The notes beneath the pieces are model-generated. The model was not told the origin of the DNA and ran no database searches. It worked only from the letters and a program-made list of their open reading frames with translations. A stretch of DNA of 64,000 nt. Source: Aselliscus stoliczkanus (Eukaryota; Chordata; Mammalia; Chiroptera; Hipposideridae). The position numbers were made by a program, and so were the translations under genes. Of this stretch, positions 11,490 to 22,598 are shown piece after piece (the stretch's first letter is position 1; each line of letters starts with the position of its first letter). The DNA lies in NCBI GenBank assembly GCA_033961575.1, contig CM066740.1, positions 63,061,213 through 63,125,212 of the forward strand, read 5' to 3'.

Positions 11490-11605
11490 AGCTTTCTATC
11501 AACAAGAGACCGGGAATTGTTTTATTCATCTTTTGTTCCCTGTGGTGTTTTGTGCCCAGCACAACCCAGCACACAGTCCATAGTTAATCACAGCTTGCTG
11601 AGAAA
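11490..11605 (+). mobile_element. L2 LINE 3' end fragment
   Basis: The segment contains GGGAATTGTTTTATTCATC, a decayed form of the L2 terminal region about 'GACCGTGTCTTATTCATC', and then GCCCAGCACAACCCAGCACA and a run like a terminal repeat. It is short and decayed. Confidence 0.55.
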
Positions 11606-12705
11606 TGAGTGCATCTGCAAAGTAACCGCACATACGGCTCATCTGCTCCCCAGCTCGCTCTGTGGTCTGTCTTGCTGACCAGGGTCAGCATGAGAATAAG
11701 GCGAGATGGATCCGTGTCTGTAAACCTGCATGAACTTGCTAATATTTATCAAATGAAGGAAAGGCAACAGGACCAGACACATAGGCTCTTGTTTCCTCAC
11801 GTGTGAGGCATAAATGCAGAACTCTGCATCACAATTAAAGTAGGGATTACATTGTACACCTCGAGGCTTCCCCTTCAGGAAGCAGTAAGGTCTTTCAATC
11901 ATTCCTCCTCAGTGACTGCTGGGATTCAGTTTTGTCTTTCTTCCCCAAATTCCTAAGTATAGAAACATTGCACTATATTGGGATAGGATCTACAAGACTC
12001 CTTGATTTTGAAAAACTGCATTTTAGAGCCCAAAACCAAATGCTATGTCAGATTCAGGTGGCATTCATAAGCCAGGGGATCCCAACCTTTTTCTTTTTCA
12101 TTTTCCTCATAACAGATCTGCAGGAGACGGTAGGGACATTAGCTTCCAGGAAAAGGGAACATTCCAGGGTTAGCTGCAGGAGAGGGGACTCCTTGTCTCT
12201 TCCTGCTGAAAATCCGGATACACTCTTGACCACTGGGGTCAGGGTGACAGAACTGCCTCTCAGAGCTGCTGTTGTCTTTGAGCCTGAAGAGTAGAACTTT
12301 AGCTATTAGAGAACCTTGGTTCCAGCTTTCAGTATTGCAAAGATAAACCACTGTGCAAATAGGACTAAATCTCAGCCTGAGGCGCCATGTCCCTTAAAGA
12401 CAAGGAGTGAAAGCGTTTGCTGCTTGTTTGTGCAGGAAAGCTGGGGGAGTGGAGGGGGCGCTTCTTCATAGCGCTTCAGACAGTTAGCTCCTGGCTTCTG
12501 GGGGTGGGACTGGGTCCAGCTGGAAGAGCAGCCACAGACCTGCTGCTAGGGGTCTCCTTGCCACTGAGACTTCCCTCAAGGGCAGGAGGTCTGTAAGCCA
12601 GGCTGGTGGAAAGCAGTTCTCTGCTACGGCAACTGCTTTGGGGCACCACAGAGGTTTCACCCCAGCACCAGTTGGGAAGCCAGACTAACGATCTCCCTTT
12701 AGTAA

Positions 12706-12749
12706 CAAAGGGAGGAAGGAGGAAGGAAGGAAGGAAGGGAGGGAGGAAA
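12706..12749. repeat. GGAA-rich microsatellite
   Basis: The run is made of GGAA and GGGA units, such as GGAAGGAAGGAAGGGAGG, interrupted several times. It is a simple purine-rich repeat in intron 2. Confidence 0.9.
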
Positions 12750-12975
12750 TCTATCTTTTTCCTGCACCTACACTGCCAGGCACTGAGGTGGGCATTTTCA
12801 CACACAGCCAGACTCTCAGCAGCCCTGGGAGCTCTCATTACACTCAGTTCAGAAGGAGGGGACTCACGGTGCCCACAGGTGCGACCACAGTGCCCAGTCA
12901 CATTGGAACTGGCACTGGAGTTTAGCTCTCCCTGATTTTCAAGGTCATGAATTTCTTTTGCTACTATATACTATT

Positions 12976-13023
12976 CTGGGCAAAGTTCTGAGAATTGTAC
13001 TGGGCAAAGTTCTGAGAATTGTA
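12976..13023. repeat. 24-bp perfect tandem duplication
   Basis: The unit CTGGGCAAAGTTCTGAGAAT plus TGTA is present at 12976-12999 and again at 13000-13023 without a mismatch. The flanking sequence is unique intron. It is a small recent duplication. Confidence 0.95.
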
Positions 13024-14479
13024 CTTCCATTAGAAAAATGGAAAGGGCATTGGAAACCATCTTATTCCAGCCCTTAATTTATTGTATGAGAAACTGAAAG
13101 TCAGGTAAGTTGTAATTGTCAGAGTTGGAATCATTAAACAAAAGTTTATGATAACACAAAAAACCTATAACTCTTGAAAGTAGGAAATGTAGATTCACCC
13201 ATCTCTGATTCCTCTTCTGAGAGAAAGGCTGGAATTAATCATTATCTTCTGGATAATTACACAGAGATGACCACTAGCATTTTGGACTGTTCTAATCAGG
13301 TATGCTATCAAATTTACCTGTCTTTATTACCTGTTTTATTAATGAACATTGCCATGTTTCCTTCCAGGTAACTGAAATTTCAGTCATTACCAACTCTTCT
13401 CTCTCTAGCATTTCCCACTAATCCCATCTGCAGTGTCTCTCCTGTCCGCTCTCTGGCCACACCTGCACCCCTGCCCCAGGCCACATGTTTCTTCTGTGTC
13501 CTCTGTTCTCCCATCTCATCTGCCCTGAAGCAGTTATAAGTTGTCACTCCCTTCAAATCTCAGTTGCTGCCCAAAGGCCTACAGGAAATGTCTAAATTCC
13601 TTAGGAGGTCATGCCTTGACTTACATTTTTAGACTTTTTTACATTAAGGTGAAAGGTCAGGTGACCATCTAAGACGCCAAATGAATCTCAAGAGTGGGTC
13701 TGACACAAGACCCTCCAATTCTTGGATTCTTGCATTTGCTCTGGCAGTAGATGCCCTACCTCCAGGTAGATCACAGACACCCACTCCTCGCTCAGATCAA
13801 CCTGAAGCCTGGCTCTCTGCAGAATCTCTGTTTACAAGATCCTTCGAAGGACAGAAGTAATGTGTTTTAATGAGGGAGGGAGGGAACATAGTGACAAAGA
13901 ATGAGGTGGATAGTATACGGGTACAGGAAGACACCACACAGCTTGAGATATTTGAGTCAAGAGGGAAAAAGAAATAAGAAAAAAAAATTCACCCAATGTA
14001 CTATTTAGGCAGAGACACATGTGTCCTACAAGTACAGGCAAGGGAAAGAGGAACCAACAATGCATAAGAGTTGGTCATCCACTTTTCTGAGACAGAGAGG
14101 GATATGACTGGGGTGGGACACACAGCCCCTCACAGTCCTTGGTAACATTCTCTTTTCAAAGCCCAGTGGTAGAAAAATCAGTATGTGTTTAATTTTTCAT
14201 ACACACACAGCACAACACATGTATATAGCACATGATTCTTTTGGATATATGAATATATTTTAATAAAATAAATTTTAAAAGAAAACAATAAATGGGAAAT
14301 GAGAAAGTAGAGAGAGCCTATTTTGAACTTCTCCCCACCCCAAATTCTCCATGTCCTAAGCGGGTTTCAAACATTCATGGTTTCTCTCAGCTCACAGGCG
14401 CTCACAATAACATTAAATAGCATCCGCAGAGAGGGTCATGGTTTTCAAAGTCCGTGACTTCATCGGGTCCTCTCAAGTT

Positions 14480-14625
14480 TGTGGGTTGGGTTTGTTATGA
14501 TCATCATATTTCTATATAGGAAGAAACTGAGGTGCAGAAAGTTGCCAGTGACTATCACAGCTTGAACCCTAGTTGTTTCAAATCCTATATTCCTTACCCT
14601 GCATCATGCTCTTACTTACAAGCTC
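14480..14625 (-). mobile_element. MIR SINE fragment
   Basis: It contains GAAGAAACTGAGGTGCAGAAA near 14520, the inverse of the MIR core, and then a decayed form of the segment about the acquisition of GTCACAGCT. It is an old tRNA-derived relic. Confidence 0.6.
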
Positions 14626-14639
14626 CTACAGTATGTCTG

Positions 14640-14765
14640 TGACAGACCCACACTCCAGGGCTGGTCTAGGATGCCTACAAGACAGGACTGGGTCCGCCCA
14701 GGCTAGGATCTGATGAGTCGCATGACCTCAGGCAAATCACTTGAGCTCTCTGGGTCTGATAATTT
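14640..14765 (+). mobile_element. MIR SINE fragment
   Basis: The fragment contains GCATGACCTCAGGCAAATCA near 14719 and then CTTGAGCTCTCTGGGTCTG, the MIR core read forward. It lies head to head with the next MIR. Confidence 0.65.
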
Positions 14766-14769
14766 TACT

Positions 14770-14965
14770 CTTATTTAACAAACATTTACTCATAGTGTTT
14801 ACAATGTGTCGGACACTGTTCTAAGCACTTTCCAAATATGAATTCACTGAATCCTCATCACAGTCCCGGGAGGAAGCTGAAGCACTGAATGGCCATGTAA
14901 CCAGCAGTGGCAGAACCAGGACCAGACCAAGGCCACCGGGCCCCAGGTTCTCCACTCCAGTACCA
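14770..14965 (-). mobile_element. MIR SINE
   Basis: Reading on the plus strand gives the inverse of the MIR consensus in order: AACATTTACTCATAGTG, ACACTGTTCTAAGCACTTTC near 14813, GAATCCTCATCACAG near 14850, and GGCAGAACCAGGACCAGA near 14908. Orientation is therefore minus. Confidence 0.8.
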
Positions 14966-15380
14966 GGCTACACACATGTCTGTACAGACAGGGCTTGGGC
15001 GAGCTGACCTCAGAGTTCTCTTCCAGCTCTTGCAAGCAGGGCTTCCAAAGAGGGCTTCCCAAAGCCTCCCCTGAGCTTGGGCTCACCAAACTGCCATCAG
15101 CTCGCAGTCGGAACAAGATTGCTCAGGACGCTCGGGTGGAAAGAGTCCCCCAACCACCAGAGGCTAGTCCAAAACACAGATTCTGTGTACATATGTCTAT
15201 TCTATATGAAGTTTTGAAAAGCATTTAGTTTTTCAATGTTTATCCTGTTCTAAAATAATTATATGATGTCAACTCTGAGAACCAATGGTAAACAACCTGT
15301 TTTTATTTTTTTAAATTTTAAAACTTGGTACAAATTGCTTCCTTAACTCAAAGGCTTAAATATTGTCAGAGGGCTAAATA

Positions 15381-15814
15381 TGAGGTGTGATTCAACAATA
15401 CGTTGAATGTTTAAATAAAAAAGAAATTATTACACTAAAAGACACATTGCCATTAATCCCCCTCAAAATACTCCCCCTCATTTCGAACACACTCATTCCA
15501 TCGTTCTTGCCACTTTCTGAAGCAGTTCTGGAAGTCCTCATTTGTGAGTGTCATTAGTTGCACTAAATGGCTGACTCAAAGTCCTGAATCATTTTAACTT
15601 TGGGGAAGAGCCAGAAGTTGTATGGTGCCGGATCCAATGAATAAGGTGGATGAGGACACACCATAATGTTTTCATTTGACAGAAATTGCAGTACCGGGAG
15701 TGATGTGTGACATGGAGTGTTGTCATGATGGAGGATAAAACTGTTTGCCCATTTCATGTTAATGCGCTGTTGGTGATCCATGTTTTACAGCACACTTTAA
15801 AACACACCTTCTCT
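15381..15814 (-). pseudogene. Mariner transposase C-terminal part, left arm, dead
   Basis: On the minus strand a 72-codon open stretch (15781-15563) covers the catalytic region of a mariner transposase. It has ILHHDNTPCHTS, where HDN carries the second catalytic aspartate, then HPPYSLDPAP and NFWLFPKVK. The position usually held by the third aspartate is asparagine (PYNF). After that a deletion relative to the other arm of about 50 bp removes the KGK...SI segment, and the frame is lost. The remaining sequence up to the terminal repeat still matches the C terminus of the family. It is not functional. Confidence 0.85.
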
Positions 15815-15994
15815 TGGGCGGCCAGTTAGCTCAGTTTGTTGGAGTGCAGTGCTCATAGCACCAAGGTTGCTGGTTCAATCCCCACGTGGGCCACTGAGTT
15901 GCGCCCTCCACAACTAGACTGAAACTACTTGACTTGGAGCTGATGGGTCCTGGAAACACACTGTTCCCCAATAAAATTTAAAAAAAAACAACCC
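15815..15994 (+). mobile_element. VES-like tRNA-derived SINE inside the mariner pair
   Basis: The element begins GGGCGGCCAGTTAGCTCAGT (box-A-like) with a box-B-like GGTTCAATCCC, and continues ACTTGACTTGGAGCTGATGG and TGTTCCCCAATAAAA before an A tail. It matches my memory of bat VES-type SINEs. The repeat AAAACACACCTTCTCT at 15799-15814 recurs at 15995-16016 with extra CA units, so it is a target duplication with a small CA expansion. It split the mariner pair after the pair formed. Confidence 0.85.
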
Positions 15995-16536
15995 AAAACA
16001 CACACACACCTTCTCTCAACCTTACTCACACCTGACTAACTGTACCGAACAACTTGAAAGGTGTCACATTCGGTTACTAAGATTCAACATGCAGCTTCCC
16101 CTATTGAAGATTCCTGTCTTTCAGATGGCACCCGGCAGCAGCATTCACTGTATGTTTTGGTTACAATGGAAAGGCTCCATGTCACACATCGCTTCTGGTA
16201 TGGCAATTTCTGTCAAATAAAAACATTATGGTGGTCCTCATTCACCTTATTCACTGGATCTGGCATTGTGCGGCTCTGGTTCTTCCCCAAAGTCAAAATG
16301 ACCATGAAAGGTAAATGTTTTGAATCAATTCAGGACATCGAGGCAACCATGACAGCACAACTAAAGATACTCATGAAAGAGGACTTCCAGAACTGCTTCA
16401 GAAAGTGGCAAGAACGATGGGATAAGTGTGTTCGAAGCGAGAGGGGATGTTTTGAGGGGGATTAATGGCAATGTGTCTTTTACTGTAATAATGTTTTAAA
16501 ATTTAAATATTCACTGTATCTTTTGATCACACCTTG
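15995..16536 (+). pseudogene. Mariner transposase C-terminal part, right arm, dead
   Basis: On the plus strand a 134-codon open stretch (16061-16465) ends in the mariner C terminus: KGKCFESIQDIEATM, EDFQNCFRKWQERWDKCV and a final FEGD. Upstream, the segment that should carry the HDN motif is degraded, and small indels shift the frame around FPKVK. This arm retains the KGK region that the left arm lacks, so the two arms complement each other in extent. Neither could make a transposase. Confidence 0.85.
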
Positions 16537-18214
16537 TAATAGAAATTACTCTATAATTTGTAAGCCTTGAAATAATACTTTAATTATTCTAGTCTTTGCC
16601 TACCTTTTCATGAATACTTGCCAGATTTTTTTTACTTGACTCAGACATATACCTTTTTTATAAAGAGAAAACTGTATTTGATTCAAAATGTTTCCCCTAA
16701 TTAACATTATGATGCATGCAGTGAATATGCAATTACATTTAATTCAGTATAATTAAGGATGTGATATATTTAAAATAGTGATTCTTTTAATTGATCTATA
16801 GGACAGATTTAGCTCATCTATAGATAATTTAAATCAGTCTTGCAGATAGATTTTGAAAAATGCGCTACCTTGTAAAATCTTTACCAGTTCACCCATATCA
16901 GCTTTCTTCCCTCTTCGCCCATGACTAAATTAACAGAAGCAATTAAATATAAACTTTGTTCATAATTATACTTTGTACAGACTCTATGGACATGTAGTAA
17001 TGGTTTTCAGAGGGATACTTATTTCAAAACAGAAAGTCCCTTTTCACCCAGGAATTTTCATATAGTTGGCTAAAAACTCAACTGCTTCAGTGTCAGAAGT
17101 TCCACTTGGCATATTTTCCTAAACTTTATTCATGTGTTCCCTTCTCTTTACTAAGTGGCACTGGGAGAGGGCTGGTCTGGAACTGACCATTGGCAGAGGC
17201 ATACAGCTTTGAACTTCTGTGTCAGGTTATGTTTCTTTCAGAGATATTTTTAACTTGTCTCAGTCTGTGCTCAAATGTCTAAGATAATCAACACTAAAGC
17301 CTGATTCTTTGTAAAATGCGTAAGAGTCAGCTCTCTTGGGCAGACTGGTAGAGTGGTGTGGTCAAACCCTAGGAATCTGATTAGGTTGCTTTGTACTATG
17401 AGGAGGACTCAGACTGATGATGTACAGTTTAAAAGAAAGATGTTTCTTCAATACTTCTGCTGCCACAAGCTCCCCCTGAAATAATCCTGTCTCACAGCTT
17501 GAATAGCAATGGGGTTCATGACAACCTGAGAGCTGAGTTAAGAGTTCTAGCTGGGGAGGAAAGCTGGGGAGCAGTTAAGGAAGGGTTGCTAGGTCTCCGA
17601 GAAGGAAGAAAGGGCAACTTCTCTAGCTGTGTGTTCATCCTCAGAAGGCCACAAATGTAGCACAACTGGGCATCTGGCCAGCCAGCCACTGGCTCAACAC
17701 TGGTGATTCACAAGATGATGGATAATGCCTTGTGATGATGACCTAACTTCACACACCCAGTGGCATTCTCTCTTCTGAGGACCAGCCCTGTCTCTGCAAG
17801 TGCCTTCAGGCCAAGTTTAAATATGCCATTGATGACATCCAAGCTCATCATTTTTCTTTCAAAACTGACTCTCTCTTCTAGCTTCCTATTCCTATATGGC
17901 ATCGATAGCTACCCTCATCCTAAGATGGTAAGGTCTCAGCCATTTTTGACTCTTCCTTTTATTGTTTATATCTACCCACTGATACACATTTTTTTTAATG
18001 GGTTAAAGGAAATCTTGAACTTGGCCTTTTGCAGTCTGATTTCCTTGATTCCAAAATCTCTTTCCTCAGTTCCACCTCTATAAATATTTAGTGTCATGCT
18101 CCTCAAGTACCTTCTTCATCATGTCTAGTGATAATACCCGGCCTAATGGAGTGGAGCATAGGGTAAGGGTGGCTCTGCTCTGACCAGCTGTTCAGGCTTA
18201 GAGAGGATACTCAG

Positions 18215-18320
18215 ATCTACAAGTCTCAGTCCTTCACTTGTAATTGGAAAAGCATATAACCTATGAATAGAATTGTTTTGAGGTCTAAATGAAAGGAACC
18301 CCGTGACAGCACTATATTAA
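18215..18320 (+). mobile_element. MIR SINE fragment, decayed
   Basis: The stretch CTCAGTCCTTCACTTGTAAT and the AGGTCTAAATGAAAGGA run resemble the 3' half of MIR. The match is weak and short. Confidence 0.4.
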
Positions 18321-18360
18321 AGGATCACTTCCTTCACTTATTTAGTATTCAAAAATATTT

Positions 18361-18803
18361 GAGACCTATAGTAGATTGAAGAGTATCCACCCCAACAATT
18401 GATGTTCACTTGGAACTTCAGAATGTGCCTTAGTAGCAATAGGCTCTTTGATATGTAATTCATTGAGAATCTTGAGATACAATCATCCTGGATTCAGTGT
18501 GAGCCCTAAGTCCACAGGCTATTATCTTTAAAAGAGGAGAGGACACAGAGGCATACCAGAGAAGATTTCTATGTGAGGATGCGGGAGAAACTCAAGTGAT
18601 GCGGCTACCACCCAAGGAATACCTGGGACCACCAGAACTGCAAGAAGTAAGGAAGGTTCTTCCCTAGGGCCTTCGAAGAGAGCTTGAGCGTGGCCGACAC
18701 CCTGATTTCAAACTCTGGCCTCCAGAATGCTATACAATAAGCGTCTGTTGTTTTAAGCTGCAAAGCCTGTGGTGATTTGTTAGGGCAGTCCTAGGAAACT
18801 AAT
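18361..18803 (+). mobile_element. Solo MLT1-type MaLR LTR
   Basis: The order of parts fits an MLT1 LTR: a start like AGAGTATCCACCCC, GAATCTTGAGATACAATCAT, TCCTGGATTCAGTGTGAGCC, GTGATGCGGCTACCACCCAA near 18597, a segment with CTGGCCTCCAGAATG near 18715, TTGTTTTAAGCTGCAAAG and the end TAGGAAACTAAT. There is no internal region, so it is a solo LTR from an old, dead LTR retrotransposon. Confidence 0.82.
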
Positions 18804-19097
18804 CTAAAGCCATACCACGTGACAGATAGTGCTGGACGGAAACAGCAGCAAACAAAAGACCTAAGGGCCTGTCCCTGTGCAACTTCAATAGTTATTATGA
18901 ATATCATTGTTGTTGGTCTAGCGATTTCTCATTACGCCTATAAGGACAAGGTCCAAAATTCCAATTATTTAGATTAACAAGCCTTGGGTTCTCCATCTGT
19001 AAAATGGAAACACTCATATCTATCAATCAAAATTACTTACAGCTAGTGAAGTTGGATTTGTTATCTGTCCACTATTAATTTTCATTATCCTCTAAAG

Positions 19098-19275
19098 CAG
19101 GTTGGCACTCTTTTTTTATAAAGAGCTAGGTAGCAAGTATGTTAGACTTTGAGTACCAGAGCGTCTATGGAACATATGTTTGTTTGTGTGTTATTTTCTA
19201 ACCCTTTCAAAATATAAAAACCATTCTTCACTTGCTGGATGCACAAACACAGGCCACAGTGTGCTGACCCTGGCA
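19098..19275. mobile_element. hAT-Charlie-type non-autonomous DNA transposon fragment
   Basis: It starts CAGGTTGGCACTC and ends GTGTGCTGACCCTGG, whose inverse CCAGGGTCAGCACAC is a diverged terminal inverted repeat. The interior has the decayed run TATAAAGAGCTAGGTAGCAA, followed by a form like ATATTTTAGGCTTTG. I could not find a clear 8-bp target duplication, so the ends are approximate. Confidence 0.55.
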
Positions 19276-20866
19276 AATGCTTCCGCTGGCAGCCTCAGTG
19301 CTGCTGGGTAGCACCGTGTACACTGGGAGACGAGAGATAAGACACGAAAAACAGCGAATTCATAAGGCAAAGGACAAAGAACTGACCGGTCAGTTTTGAA
19401 AACACTGGTACAGGTAGTAGATGCTGCAGGATGTGGAAAAGGTTAACATCGCTGTGGGCTGGAGAGGCTCAGGGTGGAGGAGGGTGCGTTAAGTCTCGAC
19501 AGAAGCTGGATTATTGAAGAGGAAAGAGAAATACTTGGAACAGAGTATGTTTCATGTATATGTGTGTATGGGTTTACACACATGTGTACAAATGCATTTC
19601 TATATATGTGAAATAGATATGTATGCATTCGAGGTCTATGTCATGTATCTCCTATCAAGGTACCCTCAGGGTTCAGAAGACAGAATTTTACAATGCGAGG
19701 GGCTTTGGAATTCTCTTAAGAGTTAAAATGTTTGCTTCCGTATCATCTGCTAAGGTGAGTCAGCAGACCAAGTTCATGTGGTTTCAGTTAACAGCCTTCC
19801 ATCACAGCCAGGAGTGACAGAGTGATTCACCAGGCAAGTTGTTGCAAGTGAGGCAGACCTTTGCTTAGTGTGCAGAGGTTTTCTGCTTTTCTCTATTTAG
19901 TGAACAGAAAACAAATTTTAACGTACTTACTCACAGGAGTACAAGAGACACTCAGAGACAGAACACCAACTACCCTGCACAAAGGATTACACAGAAGCAG
20001 TTCTTCCTGTTGGTGACACGAGCCATCCATGTCTGCTGATGTGCCTACCAGTGTCACGCTCCATGGAAATGGGCTGATGAATGCTTTAGTGGAGTCCAGA
20101 AGAGGTGAAAGATGGGTGAAGCTGGAGTCCTTCAGCTGGGCTCTGCATACTGTGTAAAGCATGACTGTTCCAGTCTGCCATCGCATCACCACCTCTCAGC
20201 CCTCCTTTCCATCTTTCCATTGTGCAGAGAGGCTACTCACCTTCTCCCCTTGCTCCTGAATAGAAGTACTTATCAGCAACCTCCATTTGTGGGCTACCCT
20301 TCTCACTGGGCAAAATCCCTGAGGCCCTTCCCAAACACTCTTTTAAAAATCTTACTGCATCTACACCAAGGCCAAGCTCAAGCACGGACTTGGTGCCTGT
20401 GAGTGGTGTGCTGGTGGAGTCTAACCGAGTGGCCTCAGGAGGGGTGGCATTTAAAACACCATCATCCTAACCAACTTCTTTTCCTTAACCAACCCTTATT
20501 TTCAACTTGAAATCATAGATCCGTGGTCAAGAGTGAAGACCTGTGGATTCTGAATGCAGGCTGCACGGAGTGGGGACACCTCTGCTGGTACTGCTGCTTG
20601 AGGATACCACCCCAAGGAGCTGCCTAGAGTCCCTCATACACACAGCATCACCATCTCACAGGGGGAGCTCTGTGGACAAGCTCCAAAAAATCTTAAGGAG
20701 CGGAGACTCTGCTCCTCCATCTTTATCCTATTAATGGCATGTTTTCCCTGTTTTATTTACAAAGCTTGGAATTCCTGTCTGTTCACTTCTCCATCTTCAT
20801 TTTTTCTTCTCCCCTTTGTTCTGTGATCCATCTTCATCCCAAACTGGTGGATGGAGGAGGGAGGGT

Positions 20867-20893
20867 TGTGTGTGTGTGTGTGTGTGTGTGTGT
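20867..20893. repeat. TG dinucleotide microsatellite
   Basis: About thirteen TG units in a row end at TGTATGCATG. Confidence 0.95.
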
Positions 20894-21376
20894 ATGCATG
20901 TGAATTTATTCAGTTGCTAATTTAACTTTTGGAAATGCTTCACTTCTATACATTAGTTTTTAGAGATTTGGAAGACAGACTTAAGAACTATTTTATCTAA
21001 AAATTATTTTTACTAATCAGCATTTTATTACATTATTTGAAATATGGGGCCTTGGTCATAATTACTTACTCAATCGATAAATACATATTTTGTTCAAGCT
21101 GTTGTGTTAGGAAACGGGGATGTGGAAATAAAAATCAAAGTTGGTATCTTCAGGGGTACTGACGCAAGAGCCAGTGAACACGGTAACAGAGTGTGGTAAG
21201 AGATATGGTAGAAATGATCTAGGAGTGCTGCTGAAGTACTCAGGAAAGGCGGCTTATCCAGAATGGGGAAAGCTAGAGATTTCCTGGGAAAGAAAATGCC
21301 TGACTGGAGTTGTAAAGAGCAGGGAGAAAGCGTTAATCTGACAAAGGAAACAAACCATTACCTCGAGGAGATGTAG

Positions 21377-21461
21377 ACTCCCCTGTTCACTGAAGCACTA
21401 TTTATAGTAGCCAAGGTATTACTTAAGTATCCATCAATGGATGAACGGATAAAGAAGATGT

Positions 21462-21519
<58 letters not shown>

Positions 21520-21890
21520 ATACACACACACAATGGAATATTATTCAGCCTTAAAAATGAAGGAAATCCTGTCATTTGAGACAATATGGATGAACCTTTT
21601 ATGCTAAATGAAATGAACCAGACGGAGAAAGGTAAATAGTGCATGGTATCATTTACATGTGGAAGTCAAACTGAGAAACAGAGTAGAAACATGGTTGCCA
21701 GTGGTGGGGGATGGGGGAGTGGTTGAGGGAAAGGTTGGTATAACAGTACAAACTTTCAATTAAAAGAGATGAATAAGGTCTGAGGGTCTAATGTATAATA
21801 TGGTGACCATAGCTGATAACATTATTGTATAACTGAAATTTGCTGAGAGTAAAACTTAAATGTCCTCAGGCCCACACACATAAAGAATGA
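21377..21890 (+). mobile_element. L1 (L1M type) 3' end
   Basis: On the plus strand it carries the end of ORF2 (TATCCATCAATGGATGAACG, AATGGAATATTATTCAGCC, AAATGAAATGAACCAGACGG) and then an L1 3' UTR with GGGGGAGTGGTTGAGG and TGGTGACCATAGCTGATAAC. It is 5'-truncated, antisense to MET, and has a microsatellite expanded inside it. Confidence 0.82.
21465..21532. repeat. Compound (AT)n(CA)n microsatellite inside L1
   Basis: About twenty AT units run to 21504 and are followed by CA units broken by CTATA, ending at CAATGGAATATT. The L1 consensus has a short TATATACACA run at this position, so the microsatellite probably grew from it. Confidence 0.92.
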
Positions 21891-22439
21891 TAGGTTGAGG
21901 GTAGGGTAGGGTGGCAGTGGTGTGCTTAAGCCATTTTGCACCAAATTATAGAGCCAGTTATAAACATTTCTTCCTAATTGTTTCTCAGTGACTTTCTAGC
22001 TTGAAGTTGACTTAGTGGGGTTATTTCCACCAAGGAAGAAACAGAAATGTGCAAACATTACAAATCAGGGCTTCTGTTCCCTCTCCTCTTAGAGTTAAAC
22101 ATCTACCAGCACGCCACCTGGTGTGAGCAAAGACCAAGAAATGGCCAGCGCCAAGGGAAGAAACACATACTAAAGAATGTGAATTTGACTTTGAAACCAT
22201 TGGGGAGCCCTCATATTGTTTTAATGGGTGTAATTACACAAATGGGTTTGTTTAGGGGAAAGAGTACTTACTCCAGCTACATTATGGAGACTAGTAGATT
22301 GACTGGGGATGAGGATGGGGCCAGGGAGACCCAGGTTTATCTTATTGGCATTGTTTTCAACACACTAATAACAAGAAACCTTCTGGAATGATAACATACA
22401 ATTTTCTGTTTCTGCTTTGCTTATATGTAGAAGGAAAGA

Positions 22440-22442
<3 letters not shown>

Positions 22443-22473
<31 letters not shown>

Positions 22474-22598
22474 GCTGAGCCATCTGTTGGCAGCTCAGCA
22501 GCAGCTCAGCTCGGGCTGGGCATCGAACTGCTGTTGTTCAGAGCTCAGCTCGCACTCTTGAGCGAGCTCTTTACCAACTGAGCCACTCGGCCAGCTCC
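22443..22598 (-). mobile_element. tRNA-derived SINE, single-module form ending at the start of module 2
   Basis: On the minus strand it runs from GAGCTGGCCGAGTGGCTCAG through box-B-like AGTTCGATGCCC to CAGATGGCTCAGCT and then a long A tail (about 30 T on the plus strand). It has the same 3' boundary as the copy at 1267-1419. A possible short target duplication, AGAAAT, lies at both sides. Confidence 0.8.

Larger units (their letters stand above)
15381..16536. mobile_element. Mariner-derived head-to-head inverted pair
   Basis: The unit is bounded by TA dinucleotides (15379-15380 and 16537-16538) and by matching inverted ends: GAGGTGTGATTCAACA reading in from the left and AAGGTGTGATCAAAAG reading in from the right on the other strand. 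Inside are two diverged copies of the 3' part of one mariner element, facing each other so that each 3' end points outward. The two 5' halves are missing. A later SINE sits between the arms. Mariner elements move by cut-and-paste with a DD34D transposase and insert at TA, which fits the flanks. Confidence 0.85.

Noticed and set aside
12072..12290. hAT element starting CAGGGGATCCCAACC
   Set aside because: The start looks like a hAT end, but I could not find a matching inverted right end or an 8-bp duplication.
15563..16465. An active mariner transposase gene
   Set aside because: The third catalytic aspartate position is asparagine in the left arm, the HDN motif is lost in the right arm, and both lack the N-terminal half.
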